Part shown: in pieces, positions 1-8,833 of the stretch | Position numbering within the stretch: position 1 is the stretch's first letter | How the letters are laid out: each line of letters opens with the position of its first letter | Origin: JAIYDQ01 sp034408855 | Lineage (GTDB): Bacteria > Planctomycetota > Planctomycetia > Pirellulales > Pirellulaceae | Direction of reading: 5' to 3' | Assembly (NCBI GenBank): GCA_034408855.1 | Contig: JAWXCK010000303.1 | Span: 7,115 to 71,114, forward strand | Length of the DNA stretch: 64,000 nucleotides | Notes under the pieces: model-generated | Told to the model about the DNA's origin: nothing | Databases searched by the model: none | What the model saw: only the letters and a program-made list of their open reading frames with translations | Translations under genes and position numbers: made by a program

Positions 1-951
1 ACCGTAACCCAATCCAGTGAAAACTTGTGCGTATTCACGAATGTCGTCTGCATCGTAGGTTGGGATGACGCCTTGGGCGTTGGTTCGAGCCGTGCCATTG
101 TCAAAGAGATCATTCAGTCCAATCGTAAACAACTGCATGACTTCACGGGCATAGTTTTCATCCGGAAAAACACCGCCAGCCGCTCGCTTGTTACCTCGGA
201 AGCTTAACCAGTCGCCCATAATCCCATGATAGGTTACTTTGCCTACAACCGTTCGATACTTTCCAAACGCATTCGCGACAAAGATATCGTAGTAATTCGT
301 CAAACCATTAAAGCGACTATGAGCTCGCAGACCGTTGGTTCCAGCAATGGCTGTTGGACCATTGGTTACTGTTCCTTCATATTCCTCTTCATTGAAATTA
401 ACGGCATTTTCGCCAACTGCTAGAATCTGCGCTAGTGCCCAAGCGACTCGTTGCCGCAATTGATCTTCGCCAGCAAGGACGTTGTGCCACCATGCGTGCT
501 GGCGATAGCGAGTTCGATTGAACGCATTTCTCGCGTCAATCCCAGGAGTGCCCGTCCCACCATTGACCGTCGCAACATAGGTGTAATTGGCGGAAGAAGT
601 CCCAGTTCGATCCCAGAGCGAACCAAACTGGTAATCTTGAGTAATAAACGTCCGTTCTAGAGGGTTGTGCAACGATGCTGGCAAGGCCGTCTGAGCATCG
701 ATCCAAGCCGAAGCCGCAGCAATGGTTCCTTGCTGACGCATCTGAAGTGCAAGAGCATCGATATCTACTTGCGTCGCTCCAAACGTCGCGTGCGTCAAGA
801 ATTGTGTGGCTTGGATCTTCGAAGTGAGAACCAAAACGTCATCGCGAGTTGCAACCGCAAAGTCGGCGGCTCGTAGAAGAGTCTGGCCAGAGGATAAAAC
901 GCCGCAAAACAAGGTTAATGCACGTGCAACCGATAAGAACCGCTTACTCAT
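1..951 (-). CDS. DUF1800 family secreted protein, tandem paralogue, 3' end beyond window
   Basis: This is a partial gene whose start lies at 951 and whose reading frame stays open to base 1 (317 codons). The start is fixed by a strong AGGAGG ribosome-binding site just upstream (about 954-960 on the minus strand). The protein begins with a signal peptide (MSKRFLSVARALTLFCG, then cleavage near LRAAD). It is clearly homologous to the gene at 2819-5011 along its whole visible length, for example sharing ATRDDVLVLTSK, TQFLTHATFG, FPDENYAREVMQLFTIGL and DADDIREYAQVFTGLGYG. The PDENYAREVMQLFTIGL stretch is the typical DUF1800 core. DUF1800 proteins are exported proteins of unknown biochemical role, usually encoded beside a DUF1501 gene, so a DUF1501 gene is expected just outside the window. 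Family assignment is firm; function is unknown. Confidence 0.9.
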   Translation of the reverse strand, partial: MSKRFLSVARALTLFCGVLSSGQTLLRAADFAVATRDDVLVLTSKIQATQFLTHATFGATQVDIDALALQMRQQGTIAAASAWIDAQTALPASLHNPLERTFITQDYQFGSLWDRTGTSSANYTYVATVNGGTGTPGIDARNAFNRTRYRQHAWWHNVLAGEDQLRQRVAWALAQILAVGENAVNFNEEEYEGTVTNGPTAIAGTNGLRAHSRFNGLTNYYDIFVANAFGKYRTVVGKVTYHGIMGDWLSFRGNKRAAGGVFPDENYAREVMQLFTIGLNDLFDNGTARTNAQGVIPTYDADDIREYAQVFTGLGYG

Positions 952-1190
952 CAAAGCCTCCTAAAGCCCGAACTAGTAACGCAACCGAAAGAAAAGTATC
1001 ACCAACACAAGGGAAGACGACAAATTGGATGTACTCAAATTTGTCGCAACAATTTGACTTTAAATAAATCGTTAGAAAGACGGGCAGCACGCTGCAATCG
1101 GATGCATAACGACTTATATTCCACCTTAAAGCAGAGGGTGAACTTCGTCAAGCGATTTCACGCAAGCTTGGTCATGAACTCTTCATTTCG

Positions 1191-2741
1191 TCAACTGATA
1201 TTCAAGAACCCAAGCGGATTGCCACCGGTTCCTCGGTACGGGAAGTTACCAATATTGGGTAAGATCTCCGAAAGGCGATTGTCGGGTACGCCAAACCATC
1301 GGCAGATTTCAGCGTGATAAAGATCCGACGAGGTTTGTGGGATAAATACACCGCGACCACGGTCAAGACCAGTGCCACTCGTGTTGAGAACGATATTTGG
1401 ATAGGACCCCCAAATTCGATTGTTGCCAGCCGTCGCATTGACAGCCCCCCCCATTACGATGGGGTTGCCTCCCCATGCATGGTCGGAACCGCTGCCATTG
1501 TAGGACAACGTACGCGCAAAATCCGAGATCGAGAAGAGCGTGACGTTGCTCAGCAATCCTTCAGCATTCAAGAAGTCGTAAAATGCTTTGATTCCCGTAT
1601 CGATTGCAGGAATCATCGTGTCCTGGCTAGCGAGCAGGCTTGCGTGGTGATCCCATCCGCCGATGGTGCAAATGAAGATTTGGCGCTGCTGTTGAAGCGG
1701 ATTGGTTGTTGCGCTGGAAGCGATCTTGATTACTTTGGCTACGGCAGACAACTGCGATCCAAGACCGCTGAGTGGAAACTGAACAGCTGGTGCCCTGGGC
1801 AAGGTTGCGGTTGGCCAAGCACTACTCAATGCCAATGCCGCATCTCGAGCCTCAATACGCCCATTGAGAATGGTTTGCTCAAGAACATCCGCATAAGTTT
1901 GACTGGCAAAGTCATTTTGCATCGCTGTAAAAATTCGGTCAGTTCCAGTACTTCCGTTGATTCCATTGATCACCGTGGCTCCACCGTTGGTATACGTTGA
2001 GTTGGTCACGCCACCGATCGTGTAGCCGCCAATTCGATCGCCCGTCAAAAACAAGCTTTGCCCGCTCGTTGAAACCGCCGAATAAACATTGTTGGCCTGA
2101 AGAGCTGGATCTGTGAAACGATCCATCATCTTTCCAGCCCATCCCTTAACCTGATTTCGGGATGTCGGAACAGCGGTCTGCCAGTGACGTTGCTGATCGG
2201 GATGGCTAAACAATCCGACCGGTTTTTTCCGCGTGGCGTTGTTGTAGTCGTTGTTGTTGACGATCGGCTCAACCAAAGCTCCGCAATTCGCGACTAACGT
2301 TGCATGGCCAGCATCGTACATCTGTTTGAGGTAGGTGAATCGAGGGTGTAAACCAAACGTTCTACCGGTTCCACCGGCCGAAGTGCTGTCGACAATCGGA
2401 TTCAAGTAACCGTAGTCGGTTCCCGTCCATGCACCATCCCAAGCCAGTGTTCGTTTGAGAGCAGCACCGGACCGCGTTCCGGCATATTCAGAATACCTCG
2501 CATCACCTTGCGTTGTGCCGAACGGAGTCAGGACGTTGAAGGAGTCGATCGCACCATTGAAAAAGAGACAAACCAAAGCTTTGTAACCTCCTGTCGGTAC
2601 AATGCTGCTTTCCGCCATCACGGAACTCGTCATCTTAAGATGCGTCAGCGCCGACAAGAATGTGGCATTGGTCATCGCTCCGCAAGTACTGAGCTTCAAG
2701 AGATTTCGTCGTGTTTCAAAATTCTTTTTGCTGTTTGACAT
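1191..2741 (-). CDS. DUF1501 family secreted protein
   Basis: A 516-residue protein that starts with a twin-arginine-like leader (TRRNLLKLSTCGAMT, residues about 10-25) and continues with ALVCLFFNGAIDSFNVL, the usual start of the DUF1501 alkaline-phosphatase-like fold. GGWDHHASL and the later SDFARTLSYNGSGSDHAWGGNPIVMG are the conserved metal-site-like motifs of the family (GWDHH, DFGRT-like, DHAWG). The ATG is preceded by AAGGGAAA at a suitable distance. It lies 77 bp downstream of the DUF1800 gene at 2819-5011 on the same strand, so the two are probably co-transcribed and act as an exported pair. Their biochemical role is not established. A long open frame on the opposite strand (1314-2000) is a shadow. 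Confidence 0.9.
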   Translation of the reverse strand: MSNSKKNFETRRNLLKLSTCGAMTNATFLSALTHLKMTSSVMAESSIVPTGGYKALVCLFFNGAIDSFNVLTPFGTTQGDARYSEYAGTRSGAALKRTLAWDGAWTGTDYGYLNPIVDSTSAGGTGRTFGLHPRFTYLKQMYDAGHATLVANCGALVEPIVNNNDYNNATRKKPVGLFSHPDQQRHWQTAVPTSRNQVKGWAGKMMDRFTDPALQANNVYSAVSTSGQSLFLTGDRIGGYTIGGVTNSTYTNGGATVINGINGSTGTDRIFTAMQNDFASQTYADVLEQTILNGRIEARDAALALSSAWPTATLPRAPAVQFPLSGLGSQLSAVAKVIKIASSATTNPLQQQRQIFICTIGGWDHHASLLASQDTMIPAIDTGIKAFYDFLNAEGLLSNVTLFSISDFARTLSYNGSGSDHAWGGNPIVMGGAVNATAGNNRIWGSYPNIVLNTSGTGLDRGRGVFIPQTSSDLYHAEICRWFGVPDNRLSEILPNIGNFPYRGTGGNPLGFLNIS

Positions 2742-2818
2742 TTAATTTTCCCTTGATTTAGCAATGCGCTTTGTGGGTAACTCAATCGCCGACAAAAAAT
2801 AGGATAGGTTTAACGAAA

Positions 2819-5011
2819 CTACTCGGTCACCAGGAAGCTTGGCGACGTCACAATGGACAAGACCGCTCCTCGGGCGATTTCCAGAGCTTCCGCATTCGAG
2901 ACACCGCTTGCATTGACTCGAGTGATCTCCGCGATCAACGCGCCGCCTAACTTTAATTTGTATCGAGGATGAAGCGTTCCGCCACACAGGTACAAATCTA
3001 AGTGCTCGATCAACTTGAGTACATCATCTTCCCACGGCAATCCGACGTTGGTCCCGAGAGCCAGGGTCGTTTCCTCACTAAAATCAAAAGTGACGCGCGA
3101 GCGGGTGGATTCGGTGGCTAAAGTCGTCACGTTTGCGGTATTCGTCGTACTTGTCCCCGTGATCGTGTTTCCAGCGATCGACCCGATGGTCTGAATGGTA
3201 TCGCTTCGCAGGCTGGTCGAAATCAGTCCGCGATAGAAATTCGTAGTCGCATTCGCGGTGATCGCATTCACAATGTTGAATTCAGGAGCGACAAGAACAC
3301 CTGTCGGAATGCGAGAGGAGACAGGAAATGCTTGGAATTCGCCGGTAGGTCGGAATTCAGCAAGATAGAAGTTGAAAACCGACGGTGCGTCGTAAGCATT
3401 CTGATCGAAAGTCGCATCCAGGCTACCGATGCGGAATTCGTTGCTGATTATGTTCGCTGCAGGGGTAGGCACAACAGTCGGATAAGTCCCCGAAGTGGCT
3501 TTCTGGTATTCGGGAGATCCTTTAAAGAATCGAACGAATCTCGTGAAATTACAGACGGGCTCTTGTAGCCGAGAATCTTCTGATCCCATCGTCGAAACAA
3601 CGAAACTCGGTGAAGGCGAGCGGACGTATTGAACGCGAATCGGCTGCCACGCTTCTGGATCGGTCAAGATAGCTCGTACCACCTCCTTCATGTCGCCTCG
3701 TACGTTTTGCCCGTTGTTTTTAAACTTCGCAACGACTCGACCAACGTAGGCTTTGGAAGGATTCGATTTTACGAACCGCTGAATCAAGCGTTGAACGATA
3801 AATGGGGGGCAGCTTTGATGATTGAATAAACCATTCAAAGCCGCGTCGATCTCTGCGTTTGCAGAAATCTCGGTATGAGAAGTTGTGTTATTCGAATCGG
3901 CGTCCGTATTAGTTGGGGAACCGGTCGTGCCGATTGTGGAGGGGAGTACCAATCCGTTCAATAAGTATTTTGGCCCACGATCATGCTGGGACGGAGCCAT
4001 TCGCATCGGAACTTGGTATTTCGTAGATCCATTGGGATCGGCCGAAACGGTCCCGGTATAAGGGCTGTAGGGATTCAAGGACGAGCTCGACGGGCTATAG
4101 GTGCCGTATCCGTACCCTAGGCCCGTAAAAACTTGGGCATATTCCCGAATATCGTCGGCATCATAGGTTGAAATAGGCCCCGCCGCATTCGTTTGCTGCG
4201 AACCATCATTATTGAGCACATAAAGCCCGATGGTAAACAACTGCATAACTTCGCGAGCATAATTTTCATCCGGAAAAATGCCGCCTGCAGCTCGCCTATT
4301 TCCACGAAAACTTAGCCAATCACCCATCGTGCCGTGATAAGTTACCTTGCCAAGAATGTCGCGAAACTTGCCAAACGCATTGTTTGAAAAGATATCGTAG
4401 TAGTTGCTCAGGCCCTGAAATCGACTGCGAGTTGGAGACGGTCCGCCGGAAACCGATGATTCGAACTCCTCGTCATCGAAGCCGTTCGCGATTCTTGAAA
4501 CCGAGAAGACTTGCGACAAGGCCCAGGCCGTTTTTAGACGCAACTGATCTTGTCCAGCGAGGGCGTTATGCCACCACGCACGCGTTCGATATCCGCTGCG
4601 AGACATCGCATGCTCAGTCGTTATGGTCGAAGCTCGTGGCGTATAGACGTAGTCCGGTGCAACTCCCGTTCGATTATAGAGCGTCCAGTAAGGAACATCG
4701 TCCAGGAACATTTTTCGTTCAAGAGCCGATTGCGAAGACGCTGGGATAGCGACTTGCGCATCTATCCATTCGTTGGCTGCGGGGACGGTACCAATCGTTC
4801 GCATGCGTAGTGCCAGGGCATCAATCTCGGCCTTGGTACCTCCGAAAGTTGCGTGCGTTAAGAACTGAGTCGCTTGTACCTTTGAAGTAAGAACCAAAAC
4901 GTCATCGCGAGTGGCTACTTTGAAGTCGGCCGCCTCGGCGTTTTGAGAAACGCCGATTAACGCGAAAACGAATAGCGCGCAAGGCAAATAAGCATTATAC
5001 CGGTGACTCAT
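2819..5011 (-). CDS. DUF1800 family secreted protein
   Basis: A complete 730-residue DUF1800 protein. Residues 1-28 form a signal peptide ending QNAEAADF. The family core GGIFPDENYAREVMQLF is at about residues 235-250, followed by YDADDIREYAQVFTGLGYG; the C-terminal helical half includes LNGLFNHQSCPPFIVQRLIQRFVKSNPS, typical of the family. An AGGAGG site immediately upstream of the ATG matches the site of the paralogue at 951 nearly base for base, which supports both starts. The first gene of a minus-strand set (DUF1800, DUF1501, DUF1800). The 252 bp upstream (5012-5263) contains no gene; a short direct repeat GAGGGGC (about 5131-5148) is seen there, and any promoter should lie in this interval. 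Confidence 0.9.
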   Translation of the reverse strand: MSHRYNAYLPCALFVFALIGVSQNAEAADFKVATRDDVLVLTSKVQATQFLTHATFGGTKAEIDALALRMRTIGTVPAANEWIDAQVAIPASSQSALERKMFLDDVPYWTLYNRTGVAPDYVYTPRASTITTEHAMSRSGYRTRAWWHNALAGQDQLRLKTAWALSQVFSVSRIANGFDDEEFESSVSGGPSPTRSRFQGLSNYYDIFSNNAFGKFRDILGKVTYHGTMGDWLSFRGNRRAAGGIFPDENYAREVMQLFTIGLYVLNNDGSQQTNAAGPISTYDADDIREYAQVFTGLGYGYGTYSPSSSSLNPYSPYTGTVSADPNGSTKYQVPMRMAPSQHDRGPKYLLNGLVLPSTIGTTGSPTNTDADSNNTTSHTEISANAEIDAALNGLFNHQSCPPFIVQRLIQRFVKSNPSKAYVGRVVAKFKNNGQNVRGDMKEVVRAILTDPEAWQPIRVQYVRSPSPSFVVSTMGSEDSRLQEPVCNFTRFVRFFKGSPEYQKATSGTYPTVVPTPAANIISNEFRIGSLDATFDQNAYDAPSVFNFYLAEFRPTGEFQAFPVSSRIPTGVLVAPEFNIVNAITANATTNFYRGLISTSLRSDTIQTIGSIAGNTITGTSTTNTANVTTLATESTRSRVTFDFSEETTLALGTNVGLPWEDDVLKLIEHLDLYLCGGTLHPRYKLKLGGALIAEITRVNASGVSNAEALEIARGAVLSIVTSPSFLVTE

Positions 5012-5263
5012 CGAAGCCTCCTAACGACAGACTTAGAGATGCAAGTACGTTTAACAAAGACTCTTCGAAGATTTAAACCACTCTTCGAGTCAAAACGTAC
5101 TCATCAAAAAAATTCTTAAAACCGCAGCTCTGAGGGGCACTGAGGGGCCATTGCGCGGTTTTGTGGTGTGAAGGGTTACTTTAGCCCCCTAGGAGTTGGC
5201 CGTCAACGTTTGGCAACGTGTTCTAGAAAAGTTTCGGAGAATTCCGAAAATATTTAGAAAACG

Positions 5264-6211
5264 CTAAATCGCCTTATCGTCTCGCAGCATGACCCAAAGC
5301 GTCGAGCCGAGCACCAGGATAAGACCAAGTAAACTGAGCGGCGTTGGAGCTTTTCCTTCGAGAATCCATTTATAGATGGCTGCAATGGCAACTTGTGACA
5401 GCCCGACGACGCTCACCCTAGCCGGGCGACCGGCCGCAAAGGCTCGGGTCAAGAATAGTTGCCCGATCAATGCCGTCACGCCGACAGCGACCAACCGAAA
5501 AACGCTGGAATGATCGACAGACGTTGAGATATGGGGTGGTAAAACCGCATAAACGAGGAAGGCCACGACCGTCGAAACTGCCGAAAAATGAGCGACCACG
5601 GCTCGCGTGTCGACTTCCTTGACGCGATGCAATCCGAGCAAGGCAACGCCGCTTAAAAGGCCTGCGATCACGCCCGCAGGAATCGCCCATTGCGGTAAAT
5701 AGTTTGCATGAAACTGACCTGATGACTCCGCGCCGTTTGCCGACTGGTAAACCATCCACATACCGAGGGTGCTCACGGCTAAGGCGTACCAAGTATCGCG
5801 TGAGGGGAGTTGCCCGAGGAGGGGCCAAGCCAGGACTGCGACCCAAATTGGATACATGCTCGATAAAGAAAGGATGATCGAAACGTCATAGTGTGTCATG
5901 GCGAAGAACAGGAACATCATTGAGCTGCTTCCTGCCAGACTTCGCCACCAGAGAGATAATGGTCGAAAGAAAACCAATTTGGCACCGCCCAGCCAAACCA
6001 TAATGACAGCCAGAAGGGTAGCAATCGCGCTTCTCACCCCAGCGATCCAGGCAAACGAATACTCGGTTCCTAACGATTCGGTCAACAAACTCATGACCGC
6101 AAAGAAAACCGAGCCGATCAGCATCCAAAGGTAAGGGGACAAGCGTTTAGGTTCTTCACTGGGATGAATTGAAAGTTGGGAAGAGTATCGTCGCGGACGT
6201 TGGTCCGCCAC
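5264..6211 (-). CDS. EamA/DMT-superfamily membrane transporter
   Basis: A 315-residue membrane protein with about ten hydrophobic helices, the size and spacing of drug/metabolite-transporter (EamA) permeases. After a short polar N-terminus the first helix is LWMLIGSVFFAVMSLLTE. The internal two-fold repeat is visible: the second half restarts near WAIPAGVIAGLLSGVALLGL, and the last helices read ALIGQLFLTRAFAAG and LSLLGLILVLGSTLWVML. ALIGQLFLTRAF is close to the signature of the second EamA repeat. It lies 43 bp downstream of the Tad-like operon on the same strand and could be read through from it, although no functional link is evident. The substrate cannot be predicted. Confidence 0.85.
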   Translation of the reverse strand: MADQRPRRYSSQLSIHPSEEPKRLSPYLWMLIGSVFFAVMSLLTESLGTEYSFAWIAGVRSAIATLLAVIMVWLGGAKLVFFRPLSLWWRSLAGSSSMMFLFFAMTHYDVSIILSLSSMYPIWVAVLAWPLLGQLPSRDTWYALAVSTLGMWMVYQSANGAESSGQFHANYLPQWAIPAGVIAGLLSGVALLGLHRVKEVDTRAVVAHFSAVSTVVAFLVYAVLPPHISTSVDHSSVFRLVAVGVTALIGQLFLTRAFAAGRPARVSVVGLSQVAIAAIYKWILEGKAPTPLSLLGLILVLGSTLWVMLRDDKAI

Positions 6212-6254
6212 CCCGTCAACGCTATTTTTTCAAGATCTTGTGGCCGCTTTAAAG

Positions 6255-6668
6255 CTATCGGACGCCTTCGCGTTGCATGACGATCGTTCGATCTAAGGCT
6301 CGGCCACGAAAAAAGAAGGCTGGTGCAAAGAGGTTTTGATCGAGTGGCATTCGAATGCGGACCGCGACTTCCGGTGTCGAGTTCGTAATAGCCCTCGGCG
6401 TTACGTCGATGGTTGCCGATCGGACTCCGATCGTTCTCATGATACTTTGAGCTTTCGCTTGAACTTCGGCCGACGTCGCACCAGGCACGATTCCTTGCCG
6501 AGCCCCTTCGTACAACGCGTGCTCGACGGTATGTCGCATCATCGAGACGCGGCAGAATTCCAGAGCTGCGAAGAAAACGAAAAACGCGAGTCCGGCGGTG
6601 ACTGCCATTTCTACGGCAACGGCACCCCTTCGGATTCGAACGGAATTTATTTTGAGTTGGCGCTTCAT
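6255..6668 (-). CDS. TadE-like pseudopilin
   Basis: A 137-residue protein with the TadE layout: a basic N-terminus, RRGAVAVEMAVTAGLAFFVFFAALEF as a single prepilin-like membrane helix with a Glu soon after its start (AVEMA), then HALYEGARQGI, the conserved segment after the helix, and a short beta-rich C-terminus. TadE proteins are minor pseudopilins of Flp/Tad pili or of related secretion apparatus in the envelope. It is the last gene of a four-gene minus-strand set; only 5 bp separate it from the TadG-like gene. No Tad ATPase, prepilin peptidase or TadB/C genes are nearby, so it would have to rely on genes encoded elsewhere. Confidence 0.85.
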   Translation of the reverse strand: MKRQLKINSVRIRRGAVAVEMAVTAGLAFFVFFAALEFCRVSMMRHTVEHALYEGARQGIVPGATSAEVQAKAQSIMRTIGVRSATIDVTPRAITNSTPEVAVRIRMPLDQNLFAPAFFFRGRALDRTIVMQREGVR

Positions 6669-6673
6669 GGTTT

Positions 6674-7744
6674 TTACTCAGTAATGATCGTGCTCAGTGT
6701 CAACGCAATTTCCCTAAAGATTTGGGCGAGTTGCGTATTGTCGTTGGCGTGAAAGTAACGACCGTTTCCAATGGTTGCGACTTCTTGCATGGTTCGACGT
6801 TCGGCATCGGCACCAAAAGTAATCGCGTGGATCACCATCCCTTGAGCGGCTTGGTCGGCGGCCGCCAAACGAGCCGGACGACCGCGGTTCTGTATTCCGT
6901 CGGTCAGCACGATCATCGTCCGTTCGACGAATTGTCGGGAACGACCTCGATTCATGACATTTCCGCCAGCATCGATCCCGCCTGAGATATTGGTAAAGCC
7001 GGCGACTGGCATGCGTGCCATCGCGGCGTCGATCAAGGCAAGGTTTTCGGTTAGCTCGATATCTTCCGTGGCCGTTGTCGAATAGGACGCTAGTCCGACG
7101 CGTTCTTGAACGGGGCTAGCATTGAGCGTGGCATTAAAAATGTTTACGGCGCTGCGAAGCCCGACAAACTTGTTGTCATCGAGCATCGATCCGGAGCGGT
7201 CGACGACGAGAACGATGTCGCGTTGCACGTACGTTGCCGTAGCCGCCTCTTCGGGTTCAAAACTTTGAACGTTGAACATGCGACCAAAGAACAACGGAAC
7301 GCTGCCAAGGGGTGAGCCTCGATCGCGTTTGCCTACGACTCGGACACTGTTGCTGGGTGTCCCGCCGACCGTGAATACGAACTTGCCAGAAGGGGCGAGT
7401 TCAGAACGCCCGAATGCAAAATCTGAATCGAGAAGGGCTAGCCCTTGATTGGCTACAAGGTTTTCATTGGCAATTTCCTTGCCGCGATCCAAAGACTGTC
7501 GGACATTCTGCGTTCGAGCGAGAGCCTCCGCAGCCGCCTTTGCGGCCGCATCGGTGGCCGTTCGCAATTCCGACTTCACCAAATGCATGTAAGCTATATC
7601 AACGGAAAAAGCGACCGTCACCATAAAGGCAAAGATCATAACGCAGATCAAAATAAGCATCGCACCGGTGCGTTGCGCTGCACGTTGATGTAGTTGGCGA
7701 CCGACAGGTCCCTGGCAATTTATTGAGCATCGATTAGATCGCAT
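6674..7744 (-). CDS. TadG-like protein with von Willebrand A domain
   Basis: A 356-residue protein: residues 1-25 are a basic leader, RTGAMLILICVMIFAFMVTVAFSVDIAYMHLVKSELRTATDAAAKAAAEALA is the standard TadE/G N-terminal anchor with its alanine-rich helix, and residues about 170-350 form a vWA domain. The metal-binding MIDAS pattern is intact: VVDRSGSM (DxSxS), a later Thr in NISGG region, and IVLTDG. vWA domains bind ligands through a divalent cation, so this protein probably presents an adhesive or scaffold domain outside the inner membrane. The start has a good AAGGGGAA site upstream. It sits between two TadE-like genes, which supports a shared complex. Confidence 0.87.
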   Translation of the reverse strand: MRSNRCSINCQGPVGRQLHQRAAQRTGAMLILICVMIFAFMVTVAFSVDIAYMHLVKSELRTATDAAAKAAAEALARTQNVRQSLDRGKEIANENLVANQGLALLDSDFAFGRSELAPSGKFVFTVGGTPSNSVRVVGKRDRGSPLGSVPLFFGRMFNVQSFEPEEAATATYVQRDIVLVVDRSGSMLDDNKFVGLRSAVNIFNATLNASPVQERVGLASYSTTATEDIELTENLALIDAAMARMPVAGFTNISGGIDAGGNVMNRGRSRQFVERTMIVLTDGIQNRGRPARLAAADQAAQGMVIHAITFGADAERRTMQEVATIGNGRYFHANDNTQLAQIFREIALTLSTIITE

Positions 7745-7759
7745 CTCGGTTCCCCTTAA

Positions 7760-8149
7760 TTATTCTTTGATCATGACGGTACGAACCGTATTTATCCGGT
7801 CGGCAATGACGTGACCCATGAACGGGCTGTTCGCTCCAAACGGAGCAGAAATTTCAATGACAATCGGTGTTCCACGCGAGGCGGTTTGGACGTCGGACGG
7901 TGTGAATCGAACATTTGAATTTCGAATTTGTCGAGAGGTGAGAATCGCTTGAGCGCGGTTCGTCGACGCTATTGTTGTCGAACCTGATTGGACCGCTTCA
8001 CGAATTCCTTCGTAAGCGCTGGTCGTCAAGGCTTGGCGTAGGAAGATCGCGCTAGTCGCTTCGATGCTTCCTATAATCAGTAGCATGATAATGGGGAGAC
8101 AAACGGCGAACTCGACTACCGCTGCGCCACGTCGTCGTGTTTTTCTCAT
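7760..8149 (-). CDS. TadE-like pseudopilin
   Basis: A 129-residue protein similar in plan to the one at 6255-6668: RRRGAAVVEFAVCLPIIMLLIIGSIEATSAIFLRQ is the prepilin-like helix with the Glu five residues into the hydrophobic run, and LTTSAYEGIREAV is the conserved post-helix segment. Its ATG overlaps the TGA of the upstream gene in the sequence ATGA (8146-8149), so translation of the two is probably coupled. It is separated from the TadG-like gene by 15 bp. The two TadE paralogues may form a heteromeric minor-pilin tip, which is inference. Confidence 0.87.
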   Translation of the reverse strand: MRKTRRRGAAVVEFAVCLPIIMLLIIGSIEATSAIFLRQALTTSAYEGIREAVQSGSTTIASTNRAQAILTSRQIRNSNVRFTPSDVQTASRGTPIVIEISAPFGANSPFMGHVIADRINTVRTVMIKE

Positions 8150-8595
8150 GATTTGCTTGGTGTGCCTGAAGCATTCGAGGAAGGGTTATCTGAACTTTGG
8201 TGACGATGGACAACGCGATTGAAATCATTGGCGAGCGATTTCCAGAAGTCGTTGCTTCGAAACTCTAGAGGCCGGGAAGTTTGGCCTTGAGCAAGGTTCG
8301 ACAGCGTTCGGCGCAACCGGAATATCGGTCCCGTGAATCGATTCGAAAGCTTAACCGCATCCAGTACAAAAACGGGAAGCAATGCAATCGCGACGATCAA
8401 CATTGGGACAAAGGTATTCCAAAATCGCGAGGCGGTTTCGGCAAGCGTATCTGTCGGCGATTCAAACAGCCGTATCCAGAAGAACATGGCGATTGCGGTG
8501 GCCGCCAAGAAAAGGACCCAATGTAGACACAATCGAACGACAAGGCTCGATTGAACTTCATAATCTATTAATTTGCGTGTTCTTCGTATCGACAT
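8146..8595 (-). CDS. Two-helix membrane protein with HAMP-like domain
   Basis: A 149-residue protein with two membrane helices (LVVRLCLHWVLFLAATAIAMFF and FVPMLIVAIALLPVFVLDAV) followed by a HAMP-like linker: KLSNRFTGPIFRLRRTLSNLAQG matches the P-x-x-x-L first helix of HAMP, and FWKSLANDFNRVV the second helix. No kinase, cyclase or receptor domain follows, and the protein ends in a polar tail rich in Ser and Asn. HAMP-only membrane proteins can pass conformational signals through contacts with partners. It is the first gene of the Tad-like operon and is translationally coupled to the TadE-like gene, which suggests it belongs to that complex. The role as a sensor is inference. Confidence 0.75.
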   Translation of the reverse strand: MSIRRTRKLIDYEVQSSLVVRLCLHWVLFLAATAIAMFFWIRLFESPTDTLAETASRFWNTFVPMLIVAIALLPVFVLDAVKLSNRFTGPIFRLRRTLSNLAQGQTSRPLEFRSNDFWKSLANDFNRVVHRHQSSDNPSSNASGTPSKS

Positions 8596-8833
8596 CGCTG
8601 GCTAAACCTTACGCATGAATTGCTTGGATGACTGACCAGTGGACGACGGCGCCACGGTACCATGCGAAACCCTAACGCATGCCGTCGAGTACGGTTTGGA
8701 AAATGTATCGCGATCAAACACGTTACTTTGCGATTTGAGGGAGATTTTCCGATTGTGCCGTTTAGAAGAGCAACCTGCACGCTATACTATGACTTTGACG
8801 GAGTCGCTTTTTTACTGATTTGGCACGGATTTC

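Noticed and set aside
1314..2000. Long plus-strand open frame of 228 codons
   Set aside because: Lies fully antisense to the DUF1501 gene and shows no family motif or ribosome-binding site.
8596..8833. Possible sigma-70 promoters in the divergent region between the Tad-like operon and the kinase
   Set aside because: Several AT-rich hexamer-like sites occur but none has a convincing spacing; not called.
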